From NCBI GenBank assembly GCA_030146295.1, contig JASLCD010000246.1, forward strand, positions 1-16,930: DNA of 16,930 bases, written 5' to 3'. The notes beneath the pieces are model-generated. The model was not told where the DNA came from and ran no database searches. It saw nothing but the letters and a program-made list of their open reading frames with translations. Positions 6,174 through 14,178 of this stretch are shown piece by piece (within the stretch, counting starts at the first letter, position 1; each line of letters begins with the position of its first letter). This stretch comes from Chryseobacterium sp. (lineage in GTDB: Bacteria; Bacteroidota; Bacteroidia; Flavobacteriales; Weeksellaceae). A program made the position numbers and the translations under genes.

Positions 6174-6754
6174 AAAATTATCATATCACTTTAATGGGAT
6201 AAAATGTGTAATTAGGTTGCTTATTTTATGTACATAAATACATATGAAAGCAGTGAACATGTCAGAAGGATTAGTGAAATATTTGAAATTTGGAAAAGAA
6301 TAAGGGAAGTTGGACCGTGTAAAGAAAATCTCAAAAGATAACAGCCTGTTGTAAAGTAATATATTCTATTGTACAAAACCAAAGATTTGCAAGAACAAGG
6401 ACTGAAAATCAAAAGTTGGAGACCTCTTTTTAAACGAATTTGCATATTTCTAATGATGTTTTGTGTGAAAAAAAACAATGATTTCAAATGAAAAGTGGAC
6501 TGAAAATCATTTAATTTTCTACAGAAAAGTGCTGGTTTTTATATTCATTCGCATCTGGAAAGTTAAGATCAGCCATAAAAATGAAACTTTTTCACCTGAA
6601 TCAAACTTCTTTTTTTACATATATTTGGTTACGGTGCACTTTTCTGCTTATGTGTTTGCAGATATACCGGAAATAGAGACTACATGGGAAATAACCCGAC
6701 AAACTGATCATAAAATTCTAAAAAATAGAATAGCTATAATCATGAATTTGGGTA

Positions 6755-6762
6755 TACTTTTG
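6755..6762 (+). promoter_or_regulatory. Candidate -7 element for the DUF4303 operon
   Basis: TACTTTTG matches TAnnTTTG and lies about 70 bases before the start at 6832. No TTG at the expected upstream spacing is obvious, so confidence is low. Confidence 0.3.
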
Positions 6763-6831
6763 AAGAATATAATGTGCTGATTTGACAGGATAAAGGTAAT
6801 TTTAACGCCCATTTTAAAAAAGAAAAGAAGT

Positions 6832-7365
6832 ATGGATTTTGAAATTTTGAAACAGCAGATAGAAAATGCTGCCAGGAAAGCTTTTTTAGAAGTGTATGAA
6901 AAGCATGGAGCAGAGGGAGTTTACAGTTTTGCTTTGTATAGTGACGAAGGTGCTATGACGGTATGCCCTGCAGCCAATACAAAGAAAGCCATAGAAATGG
7001 CAGAAGAGGAGGATGCTCTTTACTATAAATATGAACCGGCAGAATGGACTTATGAAATGGAGGGAGCCGATGAAGAGTTCAATGAAATCTGTACTCAGCT
7101 GAGAGCAGAGCTGGATAAACATGATGACGATGACCAATGGTTTGAAAGTTTTCAGACCCAGCTGTATACTGCCTGTATTGAAGTGCTGGAAAAACTTAAA
7201 AATGAAAACTTTTTTACAAAGATCACAGGCAAAGATATTTTCCTGATTTTTACAGTTTCAGATTATGAGTTTGAGAAAAAAGAGCTGCAGGAACTTATCA
7301 TCAGACTTAATGATAACGAATATAAAAGTGAATATCTGAATTGGATGGCTACCTGGGGCAATTAA
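6832..7365 (+). CDS. DUF4303 family protein
   Basis: The product is 177 aa, soluble and acidic, with no signal peptide. The pattern YSFALYSDEGAMTVCPAANT (about residues 31-50), a following YKYEPAEWTYEMEGADEEFN segment (about 65-84), and the late FLIFTVSDYEFE stretch fit DUF4303, a family of unknown function in many bacteria. A purine-rich AAAAGAAAAGAAG directly before the ATG supports the start. It is the first of four same-strand genes with gaps of 39 and 60 bases and then an overlap, so it probably heads an operon. Family members often sit near small domain-of-unknown-function or immunity-like genes, and the DMP19-like neighbour agrees with that, but no toxin gene is visible here. The family call is good; the function is not known. 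Confidence 0.8.
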   Translation: MDFEILKQQIENAARKAFLEVYEKHGAEGVYSFALYSDEGAMTVCPAANTKKAIEMAEEEDALYYKYEPAEWTYEMEGADEEFNEICTQLRAELDKHDDDDQWFESFQTQLYTACIEVLEKLKNENFFTKITGKDIFLIFTVSDYEFEKKELQELIIRLNDNEYKSEYLNWMATWGN

Positions 7366-7404
7366 AAAAATGACGAATTAAAAAAACACTTTAAATATAT
7401 ACAT

Positions 7405-7941
7405 ATGAAGCCCGATAAAATAATTGTCTCAGATGCCTCTTATAAAAGCAGTGATCCTTATGATATCATCAATTCCAATATTTCTGTTGTGAATCTCTTA
7501 CGGGAAGAAGGAATTGAAGAAGAGAATATGCATGAAGATTCAGTAACCAGTTATTATGTTGACTATTATGTCAGTCAGTATAAAAATGGAAATTTTTCTC
7601 AGTTTGTCTGGAATTCCGGATGGTCAGAAGAGCTGAACAAAATCATAGAAGCAGGTTTAAAGAAGATGGGAGCCCAAAAACATTGGGAACTTTTTCTGGA
7701 GCAGTCGTCAAAAGTAGAAAACCTGGAAGAAGGAGCACTGATAAAGTTCTTTGAAAGTGAATATTTCGGACCTAATAAGACAAGGGATGCTTTGAAGAAT
7801 GATTCGTTTTACAGTCTGGACGAAAACTTGACAGCGCTTCACTCCCAATGGCTGAAGAACCACCCGGATCTGAAAGTTTTGTCTGTTGATGATATGTTTA
7901 CAGAGCTGGAAAAATGGGTAGGTAGAAAAATAGACCGTTAA
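7405..7941 (+). CDS. DMP19/DUF4375-like protein
   Basis: The product is 178 aa and acidic. The segment YYVDYYVSQYKNGNFSQFVWNSGW (about residues 50-73), followed by a helix ending GLKKMGAQKHWELF (about 84-97), is typical of the DMP19 (DUF4375) family. DMP19 of Neisseria is described as a DNA-mimic protein that binds a transcription factor; whether that role extends to this homologue is not known. The high Asp/Glu content would be compatible with it. There is no signal peptide or membrane segment. It lies 39 bases after the DUF4303 gene and 60 before the next, so it is probably co-transcribed with both. It might also be an immunity or stress-related scaffold protein. Confidence 0.75.
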   Translation: MKPDKIIVSDASYKSSDPYDIINSNISVVNLLREEGIEEENMHEDSVTSYYVDYYVSQYKNGNFSQFVWNSGWSEELNKIIEAGLKKMGAQKHWELFLEQSSKVENLEEGALIKFFESEYFGPNKTRDALKNDSFYSLDENLTALHSQWLKNHPDLKVLSVDDMFTELEKWVGRKIDR

Positions 7942-8001
7942 AATTAAACGCTTACAATAGTAAAATACCCAATCAAAATATAAACACCAAGTATATTAAT
8001 T

Positions 8002-8481
8002 ATGAACCATTACAAATTTTACAAACAAGAAGGAAATCAATATATTTTTAAAAATCAGCCCGTATTTGTAGCTGTGCTTTGCATTCTTTTTCTGATTGTA
8101 GCAGCATTGCTTTTCAACAGCGTAAGAACTCTTAGCTATGTTATTATTGCAGTGGTAGCACTTATTCTGGTTAATTTTTTCACAAAGCAATTTATTATTG
8201 ATATGGACCGTATGACAATTACAGGGAAACATACCATTTTTGTCCCGGCCAGAACCTATCCGATAGAGAATTTCAGAAACTTCCATGTGCTGGCGACAAA
8301 GTATATGGGCTTTATTACTACCAATGTGATGCTATCTGCCTATTTTGAAGTTGACGGCAAAGAAAAGCAGCTTACAATAGGCCAGGCCCTTACTCAAAGA
8401 GGAATACAGAAGATGGTCAATGAAACAGAAGATATCATGAACATTAATCATCCGGAGAATGGAAATCCTAGACCGTTATAA
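8002..8481 (+). CDS. Two-helix membrane protein with a beta-rich cytoplasmic tail
   Basis: The product is 159 aa. After a short polar N-terminus (MNHYKFYKQEGNQYIF) come two membrane helices at about 21-38 and 44-60, then a tail of alternating short strands (FIIDMDRMTITGKHTIFVPARTYP and so on) ending in a helix. The architecture recalls small bacterial PH-like membrane proteins, but I cannot name a family. Its 3' end overlaps the next gene by 23 bases in another frame, a sign of coupled expression. The downstream protein has the same layout (YKF near the N-terminus, two helices, then a strand-rich tail with an FxxFH/FxxFVNH-like segment), so the two may be distant paralogues acting as a pair. 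Confidence 0.7.
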   Translation: MNHYKFYKQEGNQYIFKNQPVFVAVLCILFLIVAALLFNSVRTLSYVIIAVVALILVNFFTKQFIIDMDRMTITGKHTIFVPARTYPIENFRNFHVLATKYMGFITTNVMLSAYFEVDGKEKQLTIGQALTQRGIQKMVNETEDIMNINHPENGNPRPL

Positions 8482-8977
8482 GTTTCAGGATAGCGCAAGA
8501 GAAATAAGTTTTATGCCCAATTACAATTTCCTGCGTACTTTGGTATGGTGGCTGGGGCTGGGCGTGACTGTTCTTCCAGCAGTTATTTATTATTTGATGG
8601 ATAAAATGTCCCGTGACCAGTTTTATATGGCATTGGGACTATGGGCAAGCTATATGCTTTATTTTTTGTTTGACCTGTTTTTCAGGGTTCCTGTGAAGTA
8701 TATTTTTGATAAATCAGAAAAGAGTATCTATAGAAAACTTTTAGTTTCCAAAAAGCTTATGAACTTTGATGAAATGACCTATTTTGTCAATCATGAAAGC
8801 GGAACTTATTATTATTCTATTGGGAAAAAAAGAAACCAGTTTGTGAAAAATTACAGAATCAGCAATTATTTTTCAGGCTCAAAAGCCTCGGAGAGAAGAG
8901 AAGATCAATACATCAGGGAAATATTATGTCCCGTTCTGATTGCTGTGGGAATTCCTTTGAATCCACCGGAACAATAA
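8459..8977 (+). CDS. Two-helix membrane protein, possible partner of the preceding gene
   Basis: The product is 172 aa. The N-terminus MEILDRYKFQDSAREISF is cytoplasmic-like. Two hydrophobic segments at about 26-46 and 55-76 follow, then a soluble tail with strands (KYIFDKSEKSIYRKLLV, MTYFVNHESGTYYYSIG) and a C-terminal helix. No enzymatic motif is visible. It overlaps the upstream gene by 23 bases and closes the four-gene plus-strand set, with a hairpin terminator 60 bases on. The similar plan of the two proteins suggests a diverged duplication. Family unknown. Confidence 0.7.
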   Translation: MEILDRYKFQDSAREISFMPNYNFLRTLVWWLGLGVTVLPAVIYYLMDKMSRDQFYMALGLWASYMLYFLFDLFFRVPVKYIFDKSEKSIYRKLLVSKKLMNFDEMTYFVNHESGTYYYSIGKKRNQFVKNYRISNYFSGSKASERREDQYIREILCPVLIAVGIPLNPPEQ

Positions 8978-9038
8978 TAATCAGGATAAAAACTAATACA
9001 TCCATTTACAATCAGATTTTCACAAATCATTCAATAAA

Positions 9039-9061
9039 AAACCCCGGCACAGCCGGGGTTT
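9039..9061. terminator. Bidirectional G+C-rich terminator
   Basis: A perfect 10-bp stem (arms 9039-9048 and 9052-9061, 3-base loop) sits between the convergent ends of the four-gene plus operon and the transketolase genes. On the minus strand it is followed by TTTTTT, so it is strongest for transketolase. Confidence 0.9.
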
Positions 9062-9083
9062 GTCTATATAAAAATAGCTTCTC

Positions 9084-10028
9084 TTAAGCTAAAATTCTCT
9101 TTACAGCTTCTTTTACTGCAGCCGCATCAATCTTATATTTCTTCATCAGTTCTGCAGGAGTTGCAGATTCTCCGAAAGTATCATTTACCGCTACAAATTC
9201 CTGTCTTGTAGGTCTTTTTCTTGCAAGCATACCTGCAACAGACTCTCCTAAACCACCAAGGTAGTTGTGCTCCTCAGCCGTTACAATCTTACCTGTTTTC
9301 TCAACAGATTTTAGAATGATCTCTTCATCAAGAGGCTTAATAGTGTGGATGTTGATTACCTCACAAGAAATACCTTCTTTCTCAAGCTCATCAGCCGCTA
9401 GAAGAGACTCCCATACAAGGTGTCCTGTTGCAACAATCGTTACATCAGTACCCTCCTGAAGCATGATTCCTTTTCCGATTTCGAAAGGCATGTCTTCCGG
9501 AATAAATACAGGAACTACCGGTCTTCCGAATCTTAAATATACAGGACCTTCAAAATCTGCAATCGCAAGAGTAGCTGCTTTTGTCTGGTTGTAGTCACAT
9601 GTATTGATTACCGTCATTCCAGGAAGCATCTTCATCATACCGATATCTTCAAGAACCTGGTGAGTTGCCCCATCTTCTCCTAAAGTAAGACCTGCGTGAG
9701 ATGCGCAGATTTTTACATTTTTGTTAGAATAAGCGATAGATTGACGGATCTGATCATATACTCTTGAAGTAGAGAAGTTGGCAAAAGTTCCTGTGAAAGG
9801 AATTTTTCCTGTAATGCTAAGACCAGCAGCAATTCCCATCATGTTCGCTTCTGCAATCCCTATCTGGAAGAATCTTTCAGGGGCCTTCTCAATGAATTTC
9901 TCCATTTTCAAAGAACCGATAAGGTCTGCGCAAAGTGCTACTACATTAGGATTTTTGTCAGCTAATTCTGCTAATCCTGCTCCGAATCCTGAACGAGTAT
10001 CCTTTTTTTCTGTATATGTATATTTCAT
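9084..10028 (-). CDS. Transketolase, C-terminal subunit
   Basis: The product is 314 aa and carries the pyrimidine-binding and C-terminal domains of transketolase, which moves two-carbon ketol units in the non-oxidative pentose phosphate pathway. The TPP-activating Glu is E60 in GIAEANM. HAGLTLGEDGATHQ (111-124) is the phosphate/substrate loop, with H111 and H123. The C-terminal domain includes VTAEEHNYLGGLGESVAG. The protein has no GDG TPP-phosphate motif, which is supplied by the partner encoded just upstream (30-base gap). Split transketolases with this layout are usual in many bacteria and archaea, so this is not a broken gene. The two chains should form an alpha2beta2 enzyme in the cytoplasm. 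A 1-deoxyxylulose-5-phosphate synthase-like or other TPP-family role is less likely given the length and split. Confidence 0.93.
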   Translation of the reverse strand: MKYTYTEKKDTRSGFGAGLAELADKNPNVVALCADLIGSLKMEKFIEKAPERFFQIGIAEANMMGIAAGLSITGKIPFTGTFANFSTSRVYDQIRQSIAYSNKNVKICASHAGLTLGEDGATHQVLEDIGMMKMLPGMTVINTCDYNQTKAATLAIADFEGPVYLRFGRPVVPVFIPEDMPFEIGKGIMLQEGTDVTIVATGHLVWESLLAADELEKEGISCEVINIHTIKPLDEEIILKSVEKTGKIVTAEEHNYLGGLGESVAGMLARKRPTRQEFVAVNDTFGESATPAELMKKYKIDAAAVKEAVKRILA

Positions 10029-10058
10029 TTTTATTGTATTAATCGAGATATTAAGATA

Positions 10059-10910
10059 TTAGTAATCAGCCGGAGCTTCTAGGTACAATTGCTTGAATGC
10101 TGTTTCCAACTGCTCATCATTAGGAGCTTTACCATGCCAAGCATGAGATCCCATCATATAATCAACGCCGTAACCCATTTCTGTGTGAAGAAGGATTGCT
10201 ACCGGTTTACCTTTTCCAGTTTCTGTTTTTGCTTTCTCAAGGATTGCAATCACAGCTTCAAGATCATTACCGTTCTTTTCTTCCAAAACAATCCATCCGA
10301 ATGCTTCAAGTTTAGCATGAAGATTTCCTAAGCTTAATACATCATCTGTATCCCCATCAATCTGACGACCATTGTAGTCGATCGTAGAGATGATATTATC
10401 TACTTTTTTAGCAGCAGCATACATCAACGCTTCCCATACCTGACCTTCCTGAAGCTCACCGTCTCCGTGAAGAGAGTAAACAAGAGATTGATCTCCATCT
10501 AATTTTTTACCTTGAGCAACACCAAGAGCTACAGAAAGTCCTTGTCCAAGAGAACCTGATGCAATTCTGATTCCTGGAAGTCCTTCATGAGTAGTAGGGT
10601 GCCCCTGTAATCTTGAATCTAATTTTCTGAAAGTGCTCAGCTCTTCAACAGGGAAGAAACCAAATCTTGCCAATGTAGAGTAGAATACCGGAGAAATGTG
10701 CCCGTTTGATAGATAAAAATGATCCTCATTTTTGCCTTCCATTGTGAAAGGAAGTTTATAGTTCATTACCTTTCCGTAAAGGGCTGTGAAGTATTCTGTA
10801 CAACCTAAACTTCCGCCCGGGTGTCCTGAATTTACAGCGTGAACCATTCTTAAAATGTCTCTTCTGATCTGCGTAGTAAGAGATTTTAGCTCTTCAATAC
10901 TTTTACTCAT
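10059..10910 (-). CDS. Transketolase, N-terminal (TPP-binding) subunit
   Basis: The product is 283 aa and equals the N-terminal domain of transketolase. Visible landmarks are HAVNSGHPGGSLG (24-36), GHPTTHEGLPG (103-113), the TPP/metal motif GDGE at 149-152 with N180 in DYNGRQIDG, and a late SHAWHGKAP substrate segment. It provides TPP diphosphate and metal binding, while the catalytic Glu comes from the downstream gene. It is the first gene of the two-gene operon. The upstream 110 bases hold no clear TAnnTTTG element (the nearest is TAAATTCG). The length is normal for split transketolase alpha chains. Housekeeping gene. Confidence 0.93.
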   Translation of the reverse strand: MSKSIEELKSLTTQIRRDILRMVHAVNSGHPGGSLGCTEYFTALYGKVMNYKLPFTMEGKNEDHFYLSNGHISPVFYSTLARFGFFPVEELSTFRKLDSRLQGHPTTHEGLPGIRIASGSLGQGLSVALGVAQGKKLDGDQSLVYSLHGDGELQEGQVWEALMYAAAKKVDNIISTIDYNGRQIDGDTDDVLSLGNLHAKLEAFGWIVLEEKNGNDLEAVIAILEKAKTETGKGKPVAILLHTEMGYGVDYMMGSHAWHGKAPNDEQLETAFKQLYLEAPADY

Positions 10911-10967
10911 TATGTCTGATTTATTTGCACGCGAATTTACAATTTTTTACCGGCTTATGGAAATGCA

Positions 10968-10995
10968 AAAATCCGGATGTTAAAACCCGGATTTT
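10968..10995 (-). terminator. Terminator after the secreted protein gene
   Basis: A 9-bp perfect stem (arms 10968-10976 and 10987-10995, 10-base loop) is followed on the minus strand by a short T run. It lies 25 bases after the stop of the gene at 11021-11542. Confidence 0.75.
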
Positions 10996-11020
10996 GACTT
11001 GTTTGAATATTTTTCCGCTT

Positions 11021-11542
11021 TTAACAGCCTTCATTGAGGTAAACAGATATTTCTGTAACAATATTATTAACAAATTTAAAGCTTAATTGTGTTCCCGCCT
11101 GGCTGTCTTCCAGAGTAAAATAACCCGAATCTTTGATAGGCTTGCTATTGTCATCCCAATCCTGACGTACACTGAAGTTGGGATAATTTCTGTAAGCATT
11201 GATAAGATCATCTCTTGTGCTTCCAACCCCGATTCCGCTTTTGGTCTTAAATTTTTTACTCTTTGTTGTCATGTAAGTAACAGAAGGAACACTCGGGTTG
11301 GCTTCATTGATATAATTGTCGAAAATATCAATCTGAATTGTTTCACCATTATATTTGACCATATTTTTCTTTTCTCCGTTGGCGTTGTTTGACAGCTTTA
11401 CTCCCGCTATTGTTTCGGCCTCAGCCTTGGGCATAAAAACTTTAAAAGGTCCGATTCTTAACGTTGATACTTCAATGTTTTCCTGAGCATTCATAAATCC
11501 AAATGTTAATGCTAACATGAGGATTGAGATAATTTTTTTCAT
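11021..11542 (-). CDS. Secreted protein of unknown function
   Basis: The product is 173 aa. A clear Sec signal peptide (MKKIISILMLALTFGFMNAQ, cleavage after about residue 19 or 20) precedes a mature part with alternating beta-type segments, including GIGVGSTRDDLINAYRNYP (about 101-119), a segment often seen in small periplasmic Bacteroidota proteins in which a loop precedes a helix. The chain ends EISVYLNEGC with a single C-terminal Cys. There is no lipobox and no T9SS tail, so it should be periplasmic. It is flanked by its own terminator and a long A+T-rich spacer, so it is probably transcribed alone. I do not recognise a named family. Confidence 0.75.
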   Translation of the reverse strand: MKKIISILMLALTFGFMNAQENIEVSTLRIGPFKVFMPKAEAETIAGVKLSNNANGEKKNMVKYNGETIQIDIFDNYINEANPSVPSVTYMTTKSKKFKTKSGIGVGSTRDDLINAYRNYPNFSVRQDWDDNSKPIKDSGYFTLEDSQAGTQLSFKFVNNIVTEISVYLNEGC

Positions 11543-11870
11543 GGTTTTTACTTTAAGTTTCTTTTTATTTTGTTGATTTTTTTGAATGCATTTATATCAT
11601 TCGGATTAAAGATAATTAAAATACAAAAGTCTATAAAATTAGTTATTTTAATAAAGAGATTTTACGTATTGACTTGAATGCTTTGTGGTAGCTTGATTGT
11701 TGATTTTTTTGAGACTAAATGTCATCTTTTTTAAATTTTCATAGATGATAATTGGATAAATTTAACTAATTTTATAATTCAATATTATTTGAATTATGAC
11801 CTGCTTAACTGATTATTTCTCAGTGTTAGGTCTTGTTAGTTACATTAATAAAGATTACATACCATTAAAT
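11543..11870. other. A+T-rich divergent intergenic region
   Basis: This 0.33-kb spacer separates the secreted protein (-) from the metalloprotease (+) and must hold both promoters. It contains a 14-base perfect inverted repeat (11632-11645 and 11763-11776) and a shorter palindrome at 11774-11797. I see no gene in it. The region 11796-11870 is in frame with the protease but is probably untranslated leader. Confidence 0.6.
11774..11797. promoter_or_regulatory. Candidate operator palindrome upstream of the metalloprotease
   Basis: ATAATTCAA and TTGAATTAT are perfect 9-base arms around a 6-base centre, 73 bases before the start codon. The size and symmetry fit a dimeric regulator site, though A+T-rich chance pairing cannot be excluded. 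Confidence 0.35.
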
Positions 11871-14105
11871 ATGAAAATTAAACAATTATTTTATTTGGGG
11901 ATATTTATTATATCCATTTCCTCAGGGAAAGCGCAGGATTTTTTTACCGTGATCAGTGAGAGGTCCATTAAAGCAGATCCTAAAAACAGAACGGTTCAAC
12001 CGGAAAAGTCATTGACCTATACATTGGATGTGGCGGGAATGAAAAGTTATTTTAATTCCGTTCCGGAATTGAAGGACAGCGATCGTAAAGATAACGCACC
12101 TATTATTGTTCTGCCGATGCCGGATGGTACAAAAGCAAAATTCAAGATCTGGAAATCTTCGGTGATGGCACCGGGATTAGCCAGCCGATTTCCACAGATC
12201 ATTACTTTTACAGGGCAAGGAGTTGATGATCAATATGCTACTATAAAATTGGATTTTACAGAGCTGGGATTCCATGCTCAGATAAAATCTGTGGTGGCAG
12301 GTGATACCTATATTGATCCTTATGCAAAACAGGATATTAACCATTATATCATTTACAAAAAGAGTGATTTAATTGATAAAAACCCAAGAACGTGTGGAGT
12401 AAAAGATGAAGATGCTCCGTTAGAAAAAAAAAGCGCACAAAAAACCACTTCCCCAAGCGTAGGAACTCAAATTAGAGTTTTTAGGTTTGCTGTAGCGTGT
12501 ACCAATCAGTATGCGAAAGCAGCAACAGGTTCGGCAACTCCTACTGTTGCACAGACTTTGTCAGCAATTGTAACTTCTGTCAACAGAGTGAATGGAGTGT
12601 ATGAACAGGAAGTAGCTTCAAGATTGGTATTGGTGGATAATGAAACCAATGTGATCTTCACCAATTCTGCAACAGATCCTTTTACCGGGAATGATAATGC
12701 CGGTACATTAATTAATGAAAGCCAGACGCAGATTGATGCATTGATCGGGAATACCAATTATGACATTGGCCATACCTTCAGTACCGGCGGCGGCGGATTG
12801 GCAGGATTAGGAGTTATTTGTAATAATTCCAATAAAGGAAGAGGAATCACGGGTTCTCCTAACCCTGTCGGAGATCCTTACGATATCGATTATGTAGCCC
12901 ACGAAGTAGGACATCAGTTTGGAGGTCCACATACCTTTAATGCAACTACAGGAAGTTGTGGGGGAGGAAACCGTAGTGCTGCCAATGCTGTGGAACCAGG
13001 AAGCGGAATTACTATTATGGCTTACGCAGGAATTTGCGGAAGTACAAATAATTTAGCGGCTAACAGTATTCCTACTTTCCATACCAAATCTTTCCAGTCT
13101 ATTACAGCGAAAGTTCAGTCAACAACATGTCAGGTGACCATTCCTTCTAACAATTTTCCTCCTTCTGTAAATGCAGGAGGTGATTATACCATCCCTAAGA
13201 GTACTCCATTTAGATTGGAAGGATCTGCTACAGACATCGATAACAATCCTCTTACTTACAGCTGGGAACAGAATGATGTAGGCCCGGCAGGTGATTGGAA
13301 TGCACCAACATTGAATGCAGCTCTATTCAGATCCTATGTCCCTGTAACTGTTCCTTACAGATATTTTCCGAAACTTACAGACGTGATCAATGGGACGGTA
13401 TCCAAAGGAGAACTTAGACCGTCTTATGCCAGAACTATGGAGTTCAGACTGACTGTGAGAGATAACAATCCAGGCTGTGCAGGAGTTGCTAATGATGATG
13501 CCATTATTACCGTTGACGGAAATTCTGGGCCGTTCAATGTAACTGCACCTACTACTGCTGTAAACTGGGCGGGTAATTCTACTCAGACCATAACATGGGA
13601 TGTAGCGAACACAACTGCCTTCCCTGTGAATTGTGCTACCGTAAATATTTTCCTTTCTACAGATGGAGGTCTTACCTATCCTACACTTATCTTAGGTTCC
13701 ACTGCAAATGACGGTTCCGAAACTGTTACGATTCCTAATGTAACGACTTCACAGGCCAGAATTATGGTGGCAGCAGAAACGAATGTGTTTTATAATATTA
13801 ACCCTATCAACTTTACCATCACACAGACATTAGGAGTAAGCGAAACAGCATCCAATAAAGATGTATTTGTAGTATATCCTAACCCAAGTAAAGGACTTCT
13901 GAATATTAAATTCGTCAACTCAAATGAAGTGTATGATATGACTGTGTATGATGTAAGCGGAAAATTAGTATTTACCCAGGCTAATAATAAACTGAACCAT
14001 GATAAAGTAGGTACTTTTGATTTGTCTCATCTGGTTACAGGTGACTATCTCATTAAAGTTAAATCTAAAAACATAGAGAAAACAATCAAATGGATTAAAG
14101 AATAA
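11871..14105 (+). CDS. Secreted reprolysin-like zinc metalloprotease with T9SS sorting domain
   Basis: The product is 744 aa from the ATG at 11871. An in-frame ATG at 11796 is less likely because only the later start gives a signal peptide at the N-terminus (MKIKQLFYLGIFIISISSGKAQ). After a propeptide-like region comes the protease domain with the zinc motif HEVGHQFGGPH at 344-354 and a Met-turn around M383 (TIMAYAGIC), the arrangement of reprolysin-type (M12B-like) metzincins. Two beta-sandwich domains follow: one with AGGDYTIPKSTPFRLEGSATD (PKD/Ig-like) and one starting FNVTAPTTAVNWAGNSTQ. The last 80-90 residues form a T9SS type A sorting domain (YPNPSKGLLNIKF, then GDYLIKVKSKNIEKTIKWIKE). 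The protein should cross the outer membrane through the type IX system and digest extracellular protein. The class is firm; the substrate is unknown. Confidence 0.92.
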   Translation: MKIKQLFYLGIFIISISSGKAQDFFTVISERSIKADPKNRTVQPEKSLTYTLDVAGMKSYFNSVPELKDSDRKDNAPIIVLPMPDGTKAKFKIWKSSVMAPGLASRFPQIITFTGQGVDDQYATIKLDFTELGFHAQIKSVVAGDTYIDPYAKQDINHYIIYKKSDLIDKNPRTCGVKDEDAPLEKKSAQKTTSPSVGTQIRVFRFAVACTNQYAKAATGSATPTVAQTLSAIVTSVNRVNGVYEQEVASRLVLVDNETNVIFTNSATDPFTGNDNAGTLINESQTQIDALIGNTNYDIGHTFSTGGGGLAGLGVICNNSNKGRGITGSPNPVGDPYDIDYVAHEVGHQFGGPHTFNATTGSCGGGNRSAANAVEPGSGITIMAYAGICGSTNNLAANSIPTFHTKSFQSITAKVQSTTCQVTIPSNNFPPSVNAGGDYTIPKSTPFRLEGSATDIDNNPLTYSWEQNDVGPAGDWNAPTLNAALFRSYVPVTVPYRYFPKLTDVINGTVSKGELRPSYARTMEFRLTVRDNNPGCAGVANDDAIITVDGNSGPFNVTAPTTAVNWAGNSTQTITWDVANTTAFPVNCATVNIFLSTDGGLTYPTLILGSTANDGSETVTIPNVTTSQARIMVAAETNVFYNINPINFTITQTLGVSETASNKDVFVVYPNPSKGLLNIKFVNSNEVYDMTVYDVSGKLVFTQANNKLNHDKVGTFDLSHLVTGDYLIKVKSKNIEKTIKWIKE

Positions 14106-14126
14106 GCAATCTATTCATTAAAATAA

Positions 14127-14161
14127 AAAAATGCTGTCTTCAATGGAGGACAGCATTTTTT
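14127..14161. terminator. Bidirectional terminator
   Basis: A 12-bp perfect stem (arms 14127-14138 and 14149-14160), extendable to 15 bp with one wobble pair, is flanked by A and T runs. It lies between the convergent protease and symporter genes and suits both. Confidence 0.9.
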
Positions 14162-14178
14162 ATTTTTTTATATGAAGA

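Larger units (their letters stand above)
6029..6831. other. 0.8-kb stretch without a convincing gene
   Basis: This separates the divergently read precursor (-) and DUF4303 gene (+). It must hold both promoters. TAnnTTTG-type words occur at 6166-6173 (-), 6620-6627 (+) and 6755-6762 (+), none with a clear -33 partner. Open frames at 6221-6487 (-) and 6478-6780 (+) have no family resemblance and look like chance frames. I see no extra precursor with a KKLNG or GG leader and no repeat. It could contain decayed coding sequence. Confidence 0.5.

Noticed and set aside
6221..6487. 88-codon minus-strand frame
   Set aside because: It has no motif and a scattered Cys/Phe/Leu-rich composition typical of antisense A+T-rich DNA.
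6478..6780. 100-codon plus-strand frame starting MISNEKWTENHL
   Set aside because: It has no family resemblance, an erratic hydrophobic and polar mix, and ends in a low-complexity stretch. The spacing and ribosome-binding context are poor, so it is treated as a chance frame.
9084..10910. Transketolase gene broken by a stop
   Set aside because: Both halves have their own start, a 30-base spacer and complete domain borders, as in normal split transketolases.
11796..11870. Longer N-terminus for the metalloprotease
   Set aside because: The extra 25 residues would bury the signal peptide, and the first ATG lies inside a palindrome. The start at 11871 gives a normal signal peptide.
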